This document shows, in pieces, positions 1-9,419 of a stretch of DNA of 64,000 nucleotides. This DNA comes from Pseudomonadales bacterium. Lineage in GTDB: Bacteria; Pseudomonadota; Gammaproteobacteria; Pseudomonadales; Azotimanducaceae. The position numbers and the translations under genes are program-made. How positions within the stretch are numbered: position 1 is the stretch's first letter; every line of letters begins with the position of its first letter. The notes under the pieces were generated by a model. The model did no database searches and was not told the origin of the DNA. It saw only the letters and a program-made list of their open reading frames with translations. The DNA is taken from positions 1-64,000 of the forward strand of contig JAQXDL010000031.1 of NCBI GenBank assembly GCA_029251375.1, in the 5' to 3' direction.

Positions 1-84
1 GGCATCTCAGAAGAACAGCTATAGGCATTTACCCCCAAATGTGATTCCCTAGACAATTGATGAAATGGAAAAAACACGATTTAT

Positions 85-1044
85 ATGACTGTCGCACCCA
101 ACAATATTGAAGTATCAAATCAGGGCTTAAAGATCGCCATCACAGCTTGGGCTGATTCAAATGGCTGGCAAGCCGAACCGCTGTGTCGACAAGCAGAGGA
201 AGCAGAAGCCATTGGTTTTCATTCAATATGGCTACCGGAAAATCATTTCGGCGATATACGTTCTATTCCGTCGCCCCTAACGTTACTAGCGGCCATCGCG
301 GCTCGCACCAAAACGATCAAATTGGGCTCCACTTCTTACCTTTTACCAATTAGAAATGCCCTGCAAGCTGCAGCTGAAGTCGCTGTGCTAGATCAACTTT
401 CGAGCGGGCGAGTCATTTTAGGTGTAGGTCGCGGCGTTCAAGACGCTATGTTCAAAGCATTCGAGCTTCCCACAAAGGATAAACGCAAGCGGTTCAAAGC
501 CAATCTCGATACGATGATCAATGCATGGCAAGGCAACCCGATTATCGCTGACGATGAGGAACCTATTTACCTTGCGCCCTTACCTATCCAAAAACCCTAC
601 CCTCCCATCTGGGTAGCAGCTTTTGGTCCACTCGCCTTGAAACAGGCTGGTAATCTCGGCATGCCGTATCTCGCGTCACCGGTCGAAACACTTGAGACGT
701 TGGTTGCCAATTATCAACATTACCAACAGGTCGCCTGCGAGGCGGGACACAATCATATTGATACTATTCCCATTATGCGAACCGCATTCGTCACCGCCAA
801 CCAAAGTTTAGCGGACGAGGTTAAAGGAGCGTTAGCGGGTGGCCCTGGGCATAACATGAGGGATGCTAGTGCTAGCATTGACGACTGGACAATTATTGGC
901 GATCAATACTATGTCAAAGATAAGATTCAGGAGTATGTCGACAAATTAGCAATGACGCATTTGATCGTGCGCGGTCGCCTACCGCAAGTTTCGGACAAAG
1001 ATCAACTGGCCAGCCACGAAGCACTAATTCGCTTCGCACGTTAA
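85..1044 (+). CDS. LLM-class flavin-dependent oxidoreductase
   Basis: A 319-residue bacterial luciferase-like protein, a TIM-barrel flavin monooxygenase family that uses reduced FMN or F420 with oxygen. Visible family signatures are the early strand with IWLPENHF (about residues 48-55), the LGSTSYLLP strand, and the ILGVGRGVQ glycine motif near residue 111 that binds the flavin phosphate region. Length is normal for the family. The ATG at 85 has only a weak purine-rich stretch before it. It stands alone on the plus strand, convergent with the M48 protease gene, with 15 bases between them. The substrate cannot be told from sequence; long-chain aldehydes, sulfonates and other small organics are all used in this family. 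Confidence 0.85.
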   Translation: MTVAPNNIEVSNQGLKIAITAWADSNGWQAEPLCRQAEEAEAIGFHSIWLPENHFGDIRSIPSPLTLLAAIAARTKTIKLGSTSYLLPIRNALQAAAEVAVLDQLSSGRVILGVGRGVQDAMFKAFELPTKDKRKRFKANLDTMINAWQGNPIIADDEEPIYLAPLPIQKPYPPIWVAAFGPLALKQAGNLGMPYLASPVETLETLVANYQHYQQVACEAGHNHIDTIPIMRTAFVTANQSLADEVKGALAGGPGHNMRDASASIDDWTIIGDQYYVKDKIQEYVDKLAMTHLIVRGRLPQVSDKDQLASHEALIRFAR

Positions 1045-1059
1045 CGATAATAAATAGTT

Positions 1060-2532
1060 CTAATCGACAATTTTAATAAGCTGACCCGGTTCGGGCTGAC
1101 CATTCGGGTACAAACCGTTCATAACCCGCAACTTATCCACTGCATAGTTAGTAATGGGTGATTGCTCGGCAAGTGACTCCATCGTTGTGCCCTCTTCCGC
1201 TCGCACGACCTGAATTTTCGGCACCTTCGCAACCTTACGATCGTCCGTATCCATCACATCAAAACTAAAGATGGTGGCAATAAAATCTCGGTCTGAAGCG
1301 ATTTTCTTTAAGTCGAACTGACCCGAACCTGCCAGGATGTATACGAGTCGTTTACGTGTATCCGTCAACATAGCAAGTCTTGTAGGTCTGGGACCGTAGG
1401 GTGAGTCCGCTCGGTCGGCGATACCTAAAAATCCTGGCATCTTTGAAATTGTGACTTCCCGTCCCTCTCTGATGTCATAGCCAAGTTTTTTTTCAAGATA
1501 GTCTCTTGGCGTGACATTCTTTGCCATTCTGGAGGTCTGAAGTACGAATGCTGCATCGGCTGTTACCGATAAAGCCTGAATGCCTCTGTCAGTAGGTTCA
1601 ATCCGCCACCCTTGTGGAAATGTTAGTTTAATGCCCAGTTTTGGGTGATAGAAGGTACTCTTGCGTACCACGCCAACCTGTCGAGCACTACCGTAAGCCA
1701 TGCCGTTGAGTTGTTGTAGAAACTCATCAGCCTGAATGAACTCATCATAATCAACCACCAACTTAGATGACTCGCGAACCGCTTCTTTATAGCGCGTATC
1801 GTGATCAGGGTGGGTTGACAGAAAGCCATGATAGACCCTCGGTTCTCGCTTTTCGATTTTAGCCTGAGCCATTTCAATACGGTCCTTCGACTTTAGAATT
1901 TCGATTGTCTTGAGCATAGCCTCTGGCGAGTAACCCGCTTGCGCCATATATCGTGCACCAACCTGATCAGCCTCTAATTCAAACTCTCGACTGAAACCCA
2001 AAAGCAAAACGCCGCCAAACATATCGCCGATTTGATAGATGCCCGGTGTACCTGTCGCAATTGCTGCCACTTGGCTGGCAACATCTAACATTTTGCCTCT
2101 GGATTGGGATCGGAATGTATGGCGCTCAGTTATATGCGCAACCTCGTGCCCAAGCACTGCAGCGAGTTCGGATTCTGAATTCATATGCATGAGCATCCCC
2201 CTTGTGACGTAAACATATCCACCGGGTACCGCAAAAGCATTGATCATGTCATCGTTCAGAATCGTAAAATGATATTCAAGCTCCGGCCGGGAACTTTGTT
2301 CGGCAACCCGCTTGCCGACCATTTCGATATAATTCTGTAGTTCTTTGTCCCGATAAACACCGAACTGAGCAATGATTTTTTTATGCTGCTCGGCACCAAG
2401 CTTTAGCTCTTCTTCGAGGCTAACCGCGAATACAGACATAGAACCAAACAAAGACAGCAGGAGGAGCAAACCTAAAATGCTGCGCTTGAGGTCTTTTAAG
2501 ATTGACATTTTTCCAAATAAGTTAGCTGACAT
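1060..2532 (-). CDS. Exported M48-family zinc metalloprotease with LysM-like tail
   Basis: Periplasmic peptidase of the BepA/YfgC type, about 490 residues. A hydrophobic signal segment follows a basic N-terminus (residues about 18-36, rich in Leu). The zinc motif HEVAH lies at about residues 129-133, with the third ligand in the downstream FELEADQVG segment (about residue 183). The last 50 residues look like a LysM-type module (ESLAEQSP, VMNGLYPNG, GQLIKI). I chose the ATG at 2532 because AAGGA sits a few bases upstream; a longer reading uses TTG at 2553. Family members degrade or help fold outer-membrane proteins. It is divergent from the TPR gene at 2924. Confidence 0.88.
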   Translation of the reverse strand: MSANLFGKMSILKDLKRSILGLLLLLSLFGSMSVFAVSLEEELKLGAEQHKKIIAQFGVYRDKELQNYIEMVGKRVAEQSSRPELEYHFTILNDDMINAFAVPGGYVYVTRGMLMHMNSESELAAVLGHEVAHITERHTFRSQSRGKMLDVASQVAAIATGTPGIYQIGDMFGGVLLLGFSREFELEADQVGARYMAQAGYSPEAMLKTIEILKSKDRIEMAQAKIEKREPRVYHGFLSTHPDHDTRYKEAVRESSKLVVDYDEFIQADEFLQQLNGMAYGSARQVGVVRKSTFYHPKLGIKLTFPQGWRIEPTDRGIQALSVTADAAFVLQTSRMAKNVTPRDYLEKKLGYDIREGREVTISKMPGFLGIADRADSPYGPRPTRLAMLTDTRKRLVYILAGSGQFDLKKIASDRDFIATIFSFDVMDTDDRKVAKVPKIQVVRAEEGTTMESLAEQSPITNYAVDKLRVMNGLYPNGQPEPGQLIKIVD

Positions 2533-2923
2533 TAGATCCTTTTTACTGCTCAAAAAAATTGTATTGCCGACACCGCATCAGACATTGACACGTTCAACTA
2601 CAACAATACATACGCTTTTTATCTAAACTCGTCTCTCTGGGCTTACAGCTGCAAAAACCTCTTAGTGCAGCCATCTTAACGCCCTATATATATCTATATA
2701 TATATGGCTACGGCGATGATGCTAAACACTGATCTATAGATTAAACGGACTAATTACCATATAGACCTCGTTTAACCTATTAAAGTTCGCTAAAACTTGA
2801 CTGAATTGTGCGCCCGCTGTCTCGCTCTCGATCACTCGATTTTTGGGCAGCGGTTTACACAGACGATTTACACGGGCAATGCTCTGGTCAATAATACCTA
2901 CCCACCAAGTTGGATCACGCTTG
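2533..2923. other. Divergent intergenic region with AT dinucleotide run
   Basis: About 390 bases between the divergent protease and TPR genes. It holds an alternating TA tract at 2685-2705 and no coding pattern I trust. Small frames on both strands here have no family resemblance and no ribosome binding site. Both genes' promoters presumably lie here, but I cannot assign a clear -35/-10 pair. Confidence 0.5.
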
Positions 2924-4366
2924 ATGTCAAACCCCACTGCGCTAATTGCAGGATTATCTACCATATTATTTGCGTGCTCTGCGCTGCTTGTCAGTGCACA
3001 ACCGTCAGAGCCGGACTCCTTTAAAGAAATTGGCAATGCGCAATCTTCCGATTACCCTTTAGAACTGACTAACGATCAAGATATCGGCAACGATCTCGAC
3101 GCGGTGGCGCGTTTGCATGAGATTAACGGTAATTATACCCTCGCCATCGATAACTATTTAAATTTTGTACTCGAGGTACAAGAGCAGCAAGGTAGCTATT
3201 CGGCAGCACTTATAGAATCAATGATTGGCCTAACCCGAAGTTATCAAGCACTCGGCGATTACGCTAAAGCGAGCGAATATGGTGCGAGAGCTCAACACTT
3301 AACCCATCGAAACGAAGGCGTCTATTCACAGCGACAATTAGAAATCATCGACCTGATGACAGATGCCTTTCTTGCCCAAGGCGACCCCGAGCAAGCTGAT
3401 AAAACTCAAAAATTTTCACTTTTCATTGCACAACATCACGTTGCTGAAGATAGCCTCGAGGCTATTGCTGCTCTCAACAAGTTAGGGCAATGGTACGTAG
3501 ATTCAGGCCAATTTACCCGAGCTGACACACTCTTGAATACACAAGCCGAAATCGTCACCAACGCCGCAGGACCCCTCGATCCTCATCATTTACCTATCAT
3601 TATCGAACGCGCCAAACTAAAACGCCTACGCCGAATCTGCTGTAGCCACATCGTTATGCAGAAAGCGCTGCCGATACTCCAAAACAATCCAAGCGTACCC
3701 AACGACCTCCGCATTGAGACCTATCTCGCTCTTGGCGATAGCTATACAGATCAGGGCAAAACAATTACCGCTGCTGACTATTACCGTCAAGCGTGGCAAC
3801 TCATGGATGTATCAGAGCAAACTACCCTGGCCGAGCCGACAAGCATCGCCATGAGTCGAGCATTGATCACTCAGAGAGGAAAAGACCCAAGACTTTTTGC
3901 GCCGGAGAGGGATCATTTTGGCAATACACAATTTTCACCAATTTCCTCTCAGGAACAAATCATACTTGAGACATTACCTCCCCAAAGCTTCGCTTTACCC
4001 CTAGCCGAGAAGCTATACACCATGGCACTTAGAGACAAGGGACAGTATTCACCCTATGAGAACAGAGAGAAGGTGTATCGAGTCGTCGGTCACCCCTATC
4101 GATTTGTGCACCGACAAATTATCAACATCTTGCCCTCCGGTTATCATAGTGACAGTGAACTTAGCCAACTCGTTGTCGACTTAAACTTCACGGTTGGTAG
4201 CCGAGGTGATCTTTATGATATTCAAATATTGACACCACAAGTGCCGTCTAAGCTGCGAAGGTTGTTACGGGAATCCCTGAGGCGATCTGTGTATCGGCCA
4301 GGCATAAAAAACGGTGAACCTGTTGAAACAAAAAACGTACAACTTAAGCAAACGTTTAAAACATAA
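2924..4366 (+). CDS. Exported TPR protein with TonB-C-like C-terminal domain
   Basis: About 480 residues. The ATG at 2924 gives a clean signal peptide (hydrophobic about residues 4-22, then VSAQP); the frame stays open upstream to 2843, but that extension is not signal-like. The middle is made of TPR-like helical pairs (YTLAIDNYL, GDYAKASEYGARAQ, GQFTRADTLLN). The last 90 or so residues (LVVDLNFTVGSRGDLYDIQIL, then YRPGIKNGEPV) follow the pattern of TonB C-terminal domains: beta strand, G-x-L/V-x-D, beta strand, helix, R-x-x-x-x-G-x-P-V. An adjacent CC pair lies in the centre. It is a paralogue of the next gene. The TonB-C-like assignment is inferred from pattern only. Confidence 0.7.
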   Translation: MSNPTALIAGLSTILFACSALLVSAQPSEPDSFKEIGNAQSSDYPLELTNDQDIGNDLDAVARLHEINGNYTLAIDNYLNFVLEVQEQQGSYSAALIESMIGLTRSYQALGDYAKASEYGARAQHLTHRNEGVYSQRQLEIIDLMTDAFLAQGDPEQADKTQKFSLFIAQHHVAEDSLEAIAALNKLGQWYVDSGQFTRADTLLNTQAEIVTNAAGPLDPHHLPIIIERAKLKRLRRICCSHIVMQKALPILQNNPSVPNDLRIETYLALGDSYTDQGKTITAADYYRQAWQLMDVSEQTTLAEPTSIAMSRALITQRGKDPRLFAPERDHFGNTQFSPISSQEQIILETLPPQSFALPLAEKLYTMALRDKGQYSPYENREKVYRVVGHPYRFVHRQIINILPSGYHSDSELSQLVVDLNFTVGSRGDLYDIQILTPQVPSKLRRLLRESLRRSVYRPGIKNGEPVETKNVQLKQTFKT

Positions 4367-4550
4367 GGACAGAACATCTGGAGGAAAAATTCAGCTATAT
4401 TGAATTATCCTGCCGCGCAAACATTCGCTAGTTAGCTAGATTGAGAAATGGGTAACTAGATAGATAGGGCTACTTAACAAAGAAATGACAAAACGCGAAC
4501 CCTGATAACTTAGCTTCGAAGGCTGAGAATCAAAGACTAAGCTTCAAACT

Positions 4551-5921
4551 ATGATAAGAAAGCTATTTCAAGGACTGATTATTCTCGCAACCACGAGCCC
4601 CGTGCTTGCCGCCAATGCGATCTATAACGACATTGTATTTCAGGATCCTGCCCTAGCGACACTGCAGCGAACGTTAATCAGACAGTTAAAAGATGAAGAC
4701 CTCATTAGCGCCAGCGAGACCGCTAACAAAATAGTTGAGCAGGTCTCCAATAACTTAGATGTTAATAGTCTTAACTACGCAAAAGTGTTAACGAACTCAG
4801 CATTAGTTGACTGGAAACTCGAACAACCCGAGCTTGCACTTGCCTCCTTGAAACTCGCAATTGCCCACACAGAAAGTATTAGTCCGTTTCATCATGCGCT
4901 GTTTGAAATGCTAGTTGCCGAAGCCGCAATCGAGCACAAAACCGGCAACTTAGAGCACGCCGCTGATACCTATAGGCGGGCACAGCACATTTCGCATCGG
5001 ATCGATGGCGTCTACACTCAACTGCAAATACCCGTCATCGACTCACTAACGGAAATTCACATCAGATTGAACAGCCCGTATAAAGCCGACCAAGAACAGA
5101 GGCTGAAATTAAAAGTCGTCGAACAGACTTTTGGCGCAGATGACGAGGGAATTATCCCGACCCTCTCCAAGCTAGGTTCCTACTTCGCTGTTCGCGGTCA
5201 CTCTTTTAGCAGCCGCGCCGATTCTCAGACACGGCTGTATCGCGACGGTCTGTTTCGCGACGCCATCGATATGTTTGATCGATCGATAGCAATCCTCGAA
5301 AATAAGTACGGTGCAGCTGACTTGCGTTTAGTCGAGCCTCTCATCGAGCTGTCAAAAGTGCGCTTTCTACAAGGTTCATCCAGAACACAAGCTGAATTGA
5401 CCATGGAAAGAGCCTATGCCATCGTTAGCAATCACCCCAGTTCAGATGCCGCAGACATCGCAAAAGCGCTGGTCAAACTCGGCGATACCTACACCCTTAC
5501 CTCTGACACAAGAAATGTGTCAACCTACGAGGCTGTCTGGGCACTACTTGACAACCAACCGGAAAACGAACAGCTTCGATATCAGTTATTTAGTGTCCCA
5601 AAGCGCCTCTACCCTGACAAAACACGACAGCCGGTCCTCTCGACGCAGCCTGTGACAGTGCCGGATGACGAAGAGTTATTCGTAGAACTTGAGTATGTAG
5701 TCAACCCAACTGGCCGCGTAGGAACAACCAAAATTGTTGACAGTAACGTGCCGAATGAACAGAGGAAGCTCTATCGCAGTTACATCGGCACACTCAAATA
5801 TCGGCCAAGGATGGCAGACGGACACCCTGTTCAAACCCAAGGTTTAGCCATCAGACAGACCTATCAGGTGTTACAATCTGTACCCAAAAACTCGACGCCT
5901 ATTCCCTCAGGGGATTATTAA
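4551..5921 (+). CDS. Exported TPR protein with TonB-C-like C-terminal domain, paralogue of previous gene
   Basis: 456 residues with a signal peptide (hydrophobic residues 8-19, cleavage probably after VLAA). TPR-like helices fill most of the chain (QPELALASLKLAIAH, GNLEHAADTYRRAQHISH, FRDAIDMFDRSIAI). Like its neighbour it ends in a TonB-C-like fold (FVELEYVVNPTGRV, then KYRPRMADGHPVQ). The shared RRAQHISHR / ARAQHLTHR segments show that the two genes are duplicates that have diverged. The gap to the upstream gene is 184 bases, so it may have its own promoter. Its stop codon overlaps the stop of the convergent lipoprotein gene at 5918. Possible role: periplasmic partner of an energised membrane complex. 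That is inference only. Confidence 0.7.
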   Translation: MIRKLFQGLIILATTSPVLAANAIYNDIVFQDPALATLQRTLIRQLKDEDLISASETANKIVEQVSNNLDVNSLNYAKVLTNSALVDWKLEQPELALASLKLAIAHTESISPFHHALFEMLVAEAAIEHKTGNLEHAADTYRRAQHISHRIDGVYTQLQIPVIDSLTEIHIRLNSPYKADQEQRLKLKVVEQTFGADDEGIIPTLSKLGSYFAVRGHSFSSRADSQTRLYRDGLFRDAIDMFDRSIAILENKYGAADLRLVEPLIELSKVRFLQGSSRTQAELTMERAYAIVSNHPSSDAADIAKALVKLGDTYTLTSDTRNVSTYEAVWALLDNQPENEQLRYQLFSVPKRLYPDKTRQPVLSTQPVTVPDDEELFVELEYVVNPTGRVGTTKIVDSNVPNEQRKLYRSYIGTLKYRPRMADGHPVQTQGLAIRQTYQVLQSVPKNSTPIPSGDY

Positions 5922-6601
5922 CCGTCGGACTGAAGAAATTCTTTGAGTTGCAATGCGAGCCCTTTACAGGCTGCATTTCCGGGTCTAGCCATGATAGGAA
6001 TCGGCAGCACTAAACCGGCAATATATGAGGTCCCGGATGCATCGGCGCTAATTTCCCCCGCCGTTGTTAAATTTTGTAAGTCCCAGATTGCTGCTTCATA
6101 GGAAGCATCTTCTTCCCAGTAGGTGACACCAAAGCAGCCACCGCCAACCGTACTCACTGTACAACTAAAACTACCGCCGCGATCCGTGGTAATCGTGTCG
6201 CCATCAATCCATGCGATAAATCGAACGTTGTTTTCGTCTATTCTTTGCTGGACCCCAGGTTGAGCAAATAAGCGGGCCAGATCATCACTGCTGTCGGGCG
6301 CGGTTCGAGGTTCAAACCAAGGATAGAGCTGATCTTTAAACTCAGCTTCGCTCATTAAGCGAATGGGTCTTTTCCCACCACGAAGCTCATCTGACAGACA
6401 ATCGGTAAAACTTTCCTCTGTTTCTCGCTCGTTGTAGCTTGCGCGACTAAGAATCACCAATGATTCTTCCGTCGTCATGCCCGTCGTTGCGGTTCTTGAT
6501 TGCTCAACTCTGGCACTTGCACACCCTCCCAACAGCAGCACGATCGTCGTCACAAGGACGAACCGCGGTTGGGCTTTGAATGCTCTGACGACGCTTAACA
6601 T
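5918..6601 (-). CDS. Predicted lipoprotein, function unknown
   Basis: 227 residues starting with a basic N-terminus, a hydrophobic core and the lipobox LLGGC (Cys27), so it should be lipidated and anchored in the envelope. The mature part has several further cysteines (FTDCLSDEL, GSFSCTVS, GGGCFGVTYW, NAACKGLAL) that could form disulfides in the periplasm. I do not recognise the family. It lies 70 bases downstream of another lipoprotein gene on the same strand, and the two probably form a unit. Its stop overlaps the stop of the convergent TPR gene. Confidence 0.7.
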   Translation of the reverse strand: MLSVVRAFKAQPRFVLVTTIVLLLGGCASARVEQSRTATTGMTTEESLVILSRASYNERETEESFTDCLSDELRGGKRPIRLMSEAEFKDQLYPWFEPRTAPDSSDDLARLFAQPGVQQRIDENNVRFIAWIDGDTITTDRGGSFSCTVSTVGGGCFGVTYWEEDASYEAAIWDLQNLTTAGEISADASGTSYIAGLVLPIPIMARPGNAACKGLALQLKEFLQSDG

Positions 6602-6671
6602 TTTACTTTTATCTCTAACTTATCTTCAAAAAGATAACCTAAATTGTGGTGAAGTTATATGGCTTAAATGA

Positions 6672-7334
6672 TTAGTCTAAATTTCTTTGGCTTAGCCACT
6701 CTATGATCGCCGGCTGATGCCGCAGCTCCACCGCAATTTGTTGCCCACCGTCTCGAATAGCCAGCATCGTTGCATCACCGACAGCATCGCCGGCCGTAAA
6801 GGAATTACCTTCACTCTTACCGTAGCCAACCACTTCGTATTTGGCAACACGCTCGTTTTGCTTATTCAATATCAGGACCTGATAACGTATTGAAACGGAG
6901 TAAAATGGCAAAACACCAATATTCGGCGTCAAAAAGCCATATTCATCGATTGTCGGTATGATCAACCCATCGAATTGCACTTGCTGCTCGGGCGTCATTT
7001 CAGGGCTGTCGACCTCCGTCACGGAGCTAAACATGGCATTGGAAAGGTTTCGGAAAAACTCCAAGTTTTTCTCTCCTAAGTTTATATTCCAAGTGCCTTC
7101 CGTATCTAATTCTTCGGTGTGAACAAAGTTCTTAAATTTTTCATCATAAAAAATAGCGACATTGGCTGGAATCTTGGCAACTAAGGGTGTTGGCACCGAG
7201 CCCTCGACCTGTACATTGGTGGTACATGAAACTAGTAGACCCAGTGTTAACAAACCTACTAGCCCTTTGATGACGGTAATTCTACTTCTCAATGAGCTAT
7301 CTCCTGTGTTTATTGCTAACGGCATTTTATCCAT
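6672..7334 (-). CDS. Predicted lipoprotein, function unknown
   Basis: 220 residues with a hydrophobic stretch ending in the lipobox LLVSC (Cys37). An alternative ATG at 7325 would shorten the N-terminus by three residues and better suit a lipoprotein signal. The mature domain looks alpha/beta (ANVAIFYDEKF, VQFDGLIIPTIDEYGF, YQVLILNKQNERVAKYEV), the kind of pattern seen in small lipoproteins of outer-membrane assembly or envelope stress, but I cannot name the family. It is first in a probable two-gene unit with the gene at 5918 and divergent from the large cluster that begins at 7788. Confidence 0.7.
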   Translation of the reverse strand: MDKMPLAINTGDSSLRSRITVIKGLVGLLTLGLLVSCTTNVQVEGSVPTPLVAKIPANVAIFYDEKFKNFVHTEELDTEGTWNINLGEKNLEFFRNLSNAMFSSVTEVDSPEMTPEQQVQFDGLIIPTIDEYGFLTPNIGVLPFYSVSIRYQVLILNKQNERVAKYEVVGYGKSEGNSFTAGDAVGDATMLAIRDGGQQIAVELRHQPAIIEWLSQRNLD

Positions 7335-7787
7335 CTCTAGCCACTATTTTTTTAATCATCCGGTCAAACAATGATTAAAAGCCACTCCAAGCGGAAGATT
7401 TCACCACTACTGCCGCTCCAATACAGTAGCAAACAATAAGAAAAATACCATGATGATTCAGGTAAACTTCAGCTTCCGTCGCGAATACTGCCAAGACGCT
7501 GGTTTATGACGCACTGGCATCATAAGGGGTCGAGAAAATGCACGATGCTTCTCAAAAAAATGGTCAAACTCATCGACTTGGATGGTCACGCACGTATAAG
7601 TAGGTAGACCAAGTCTGCCACTAAAGACTTACGCAATAAGTTGCCCTTTAGTCTTCTATGATCGGCAGAAATAAACTTCAGCAAATGATAGTCTCGAACC
7701 ATGTGTGAAAGTTGGTTTGTACTGCGGGCAAAAAATCGTCTGATTGACTGTAGTCAATACATAGCGAAAAAAGGAGAATTACACGAA
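7335..7787. other. Divergent upstream region of the vWA/ExbB-like cluster
   Basis: About 450 bases between divergent lipoprotein genes. No convincing coding frame is present. The only clear structure is the inverted repeat at 7743-7758, followed by a strong AAGGAG ribosome binding site at 7771-7776 ahead of the ATG at 7788. The length suggests regulated divergent promoters. Confidence 0.45.
7743..7758. promoter_or_regulatory. Perfect inverted repeat, candidate operator
   Basis: ATTGACTGTAGTCAAT has two perfect 7-base arms around GT. It sits 30 bases before the first start codon of the nine-gene cluster, which is a place where a dimeric repressor could act. It could also form a small hairpin in the leader RNA. 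The assignment as an operator is inference. Confidence 0.4.
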
Positions 7788-9413
7788 ATGAGATTAACCC
7801 CGGTCATGCTAGTTTTAGGTTGTCTCTTGCTTGTGCAAGGCTGCAAGTCGCCGTCGTCGCAAACACCCCCTCCACAACCGCCACCGCCTTCGTCGCCTTC
7901 AAGCAGTCCACCAAGCAGTCCAAGCTCGCCATCGAGTCCTCCGCCCTCCTCGCCGAGCAGTCAATCGAAGTCTTCTCCACCGAAGCCAAGCCAATCTCAG
8001 CAGAAGCAGAGCTCTTCTAAACAAAGCTCTTCTGAACAAAGTTCTTCAAAACAGAGCTCTTCAAAGCAGAGCTCTTCTAGCGAGAACGCTTCGCAATCAC
8101 AACAAAGCTCCAGCGAATCTTCTAGCGAGCAGTCTTCACAACCCTCACAACCTTCACAACCTTCACAACAACAGCAAGGTGAGTCATCGCAAGAAAGACA
8201 ACAGCGCACACAAGCAGGTACTGATCTTCAAGCGGCGGGTGAGCAAGTGGCAAATGCCGCCGATCTATTAGGCGACGCTGAGTCACAAGCCAATAATGAA
8301 GGAGGTACACAACCTCAATCTGACGCTAATGAATCTGGCAGTGAACCCGAAGACCCTCTCATTCCAAAAATGGAACCAACCGACAGTCAAAGCGATGAAC
8401 TGGTCTTTGAGGAATCTAGCGCGAATGACCAACAAACCGACAGTGACTCGATGCAAGATGGTGCTCCGGGTCAGCAAAATGACACCAGCGACCAGGGCGA
8501 CGCCGGCACAGAGGGCGTGTCCGAAGCGGATTCAGGATCGATAGCAAACGCATCCAACGACCCGGCTGGTTCAGGCGCTGAGTCGTCCAGTGATTCCATG
8601 AATGAGAACAACAGCGAAGAAAACGCTGGTGGCGGCCTATCAGACGAAATTGCCGCAGCTCAAGAAGCGCTCGAACAAGCAGGCATGGCGCTACAGACAG
8701 CCGGTGCAGCGGTCTCTGGCGCTGAAACTGATTCAGAACTACAGCTGGCTGAAGACCTCCTTGCGGATGCTAGGGTAGGCATACTCGTTGCAGAACAACA
8801 GTTGTCCGACCTTGATGGCCAGCGTGGCGGTAGCGGCGCAATGGGTGATGGCGACGACAGTACAGAGCGTGCCGGTGAAGCCCTTAGCGAAGCTAACATG
8901 CAATTAGTTATTGCGACACAAGCAGTTCTCAACGCGCGAACGGGCATGCCAGATTATGAAGGTTCCGAACTACCCGGTGGCACACAAGTTGTCGTGGTGG
9001 GTGAAGTCGGTACATTAGACGATGAGTTGGATGAATCACTCATGGTATTTGATGATCAAATTGAAACTGCTCGGACTGTCATGATCAATTCCTCTGCACC
9101 GCCCATCTCAGAGTCAACCAAAAACAGACTGCCTGGTGATGCGGGTCAGGGTCTCGTATTAGTGACGGGAGATGGCCAGGAAAGTGAACGCCCGCCCACT
9201 GAAGGCAGCGATCAACCTTCTATTGTTACAAGTACTGTACCGGGTAATAAAGACGAGCAAACTGTCGCCAGTGCAACGCCAGACGATATACCGAGTGCAC
9301 AGGGTGATGATATTGTTGCCCAACAGCTCAGGGAGGCGGCTATGGATGAAACCGATCCAGAGCTAAAGGCAAAGCTTTGGGAAGAATACAAAAGATATAA
9401 GCAGGGATTATAA
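7788..9413 (+). CDS. Low-complexity Ser/Pro/Gln-rich lipoprotein
   Basis: About 541 residues from the ATG at 7788, which has AAGGAG at 7771-7776; the frame is open upstream but lacks a signal there. Lipobox LVQGC places the lipidated Cys at residue 19. Residues about 22-135 are almost only Pro, Ser, Gln and Lys/Glu: first a proline-serine part, then KQSSS-type pentads, then QPS triplets. Next come a long acidic disordered region and two Ala-rich helical stretches (DEIAAAQEALEQAG, LLADARVGILVAEQQL) that may be coiled coils. I infer an outer-membrane-anchored tether spanning periplasm or peptidoglycan. It is the first gene of the cluster, 6 bases from the next gene. Confidence 0.8.
   Translation: MRLTPVMLVLGCLLLVQGCKSPSSQTPPPQPPPPSSPSSSPPSSPSSPSSPPPSSPSSQSKSSPPKPSQSQQKQSSSKQSSSEQSSSKQSSSKQSSSSENASQSQQSSSESSSEQSSQPSQPSQPSQQQQGESSQERQQRTQAGTDLQAAGEQVANAADLLGDAESQANNEGGTQPQSDANESGSEPEDPLIPKMEPTDSQSDELVFEESSANDQQTDSDSMQDGAPGQQNDTSDQGDAGTEGVSEADSGSIANASNDPAGSGAESSSDSMNENNSEENAGGGLSDEIAAAQEALEQAGMALQTAGAAVSGAETDSELQLAEDLLADARVGILVAEQQLSDLDGQRGGSGAMGDGDDSTERAGEALSEANMQLVIATQAVLNARTGMPDYEGSELPGGTQVVVVGEVGTLDDELDESLMVFDDQIETARTVMINSSAPPISESTKNRLPGDAGQGLVLVTGDGQESERPPTEGSDQPSIVTSTVPGNKDEQTVASATPDDIPSAQGDDIVAQQLREAAMDETDPELKAKLWEEYKRYKQGL
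8004..8078 (+). repeat. In-frame 15-bp tandem repeat (KQSSS-type pentads)
   Basis: Five consecutive 15-base units coding [KE]QSSS lie inside the low-complexity lipoprotein gene, with a few third-position differences. Because the unit is a multiple of three, copy-number change by slippage would alter linker length without breaking the frame. A shorter QPS triplet repeat follows at about 8140-8168. Confidence 0.8.
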
Positions 9414-9419
9414 ATCACT

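Noticed and set aside
1-84. Left edge before the flavin monooxygenase gene
   Set aside because: No open frame entering from the left and no recognisable site; nothing to annotate.
2685-2705. Alternating TA tract as a promoter or phase-variation switch
   Set aside because: It is far from either start codon and has no -35 partner; slippage there would not affect a reading frame.
7997-8209. Minus-strand frame rich in Cys, Glu and Leu opposite the low-complexity lipoprotein
   Set aside because: It is the mirror of the KQSSS-type repeat coding on the plus strand; it has no ribosome site and no fold.
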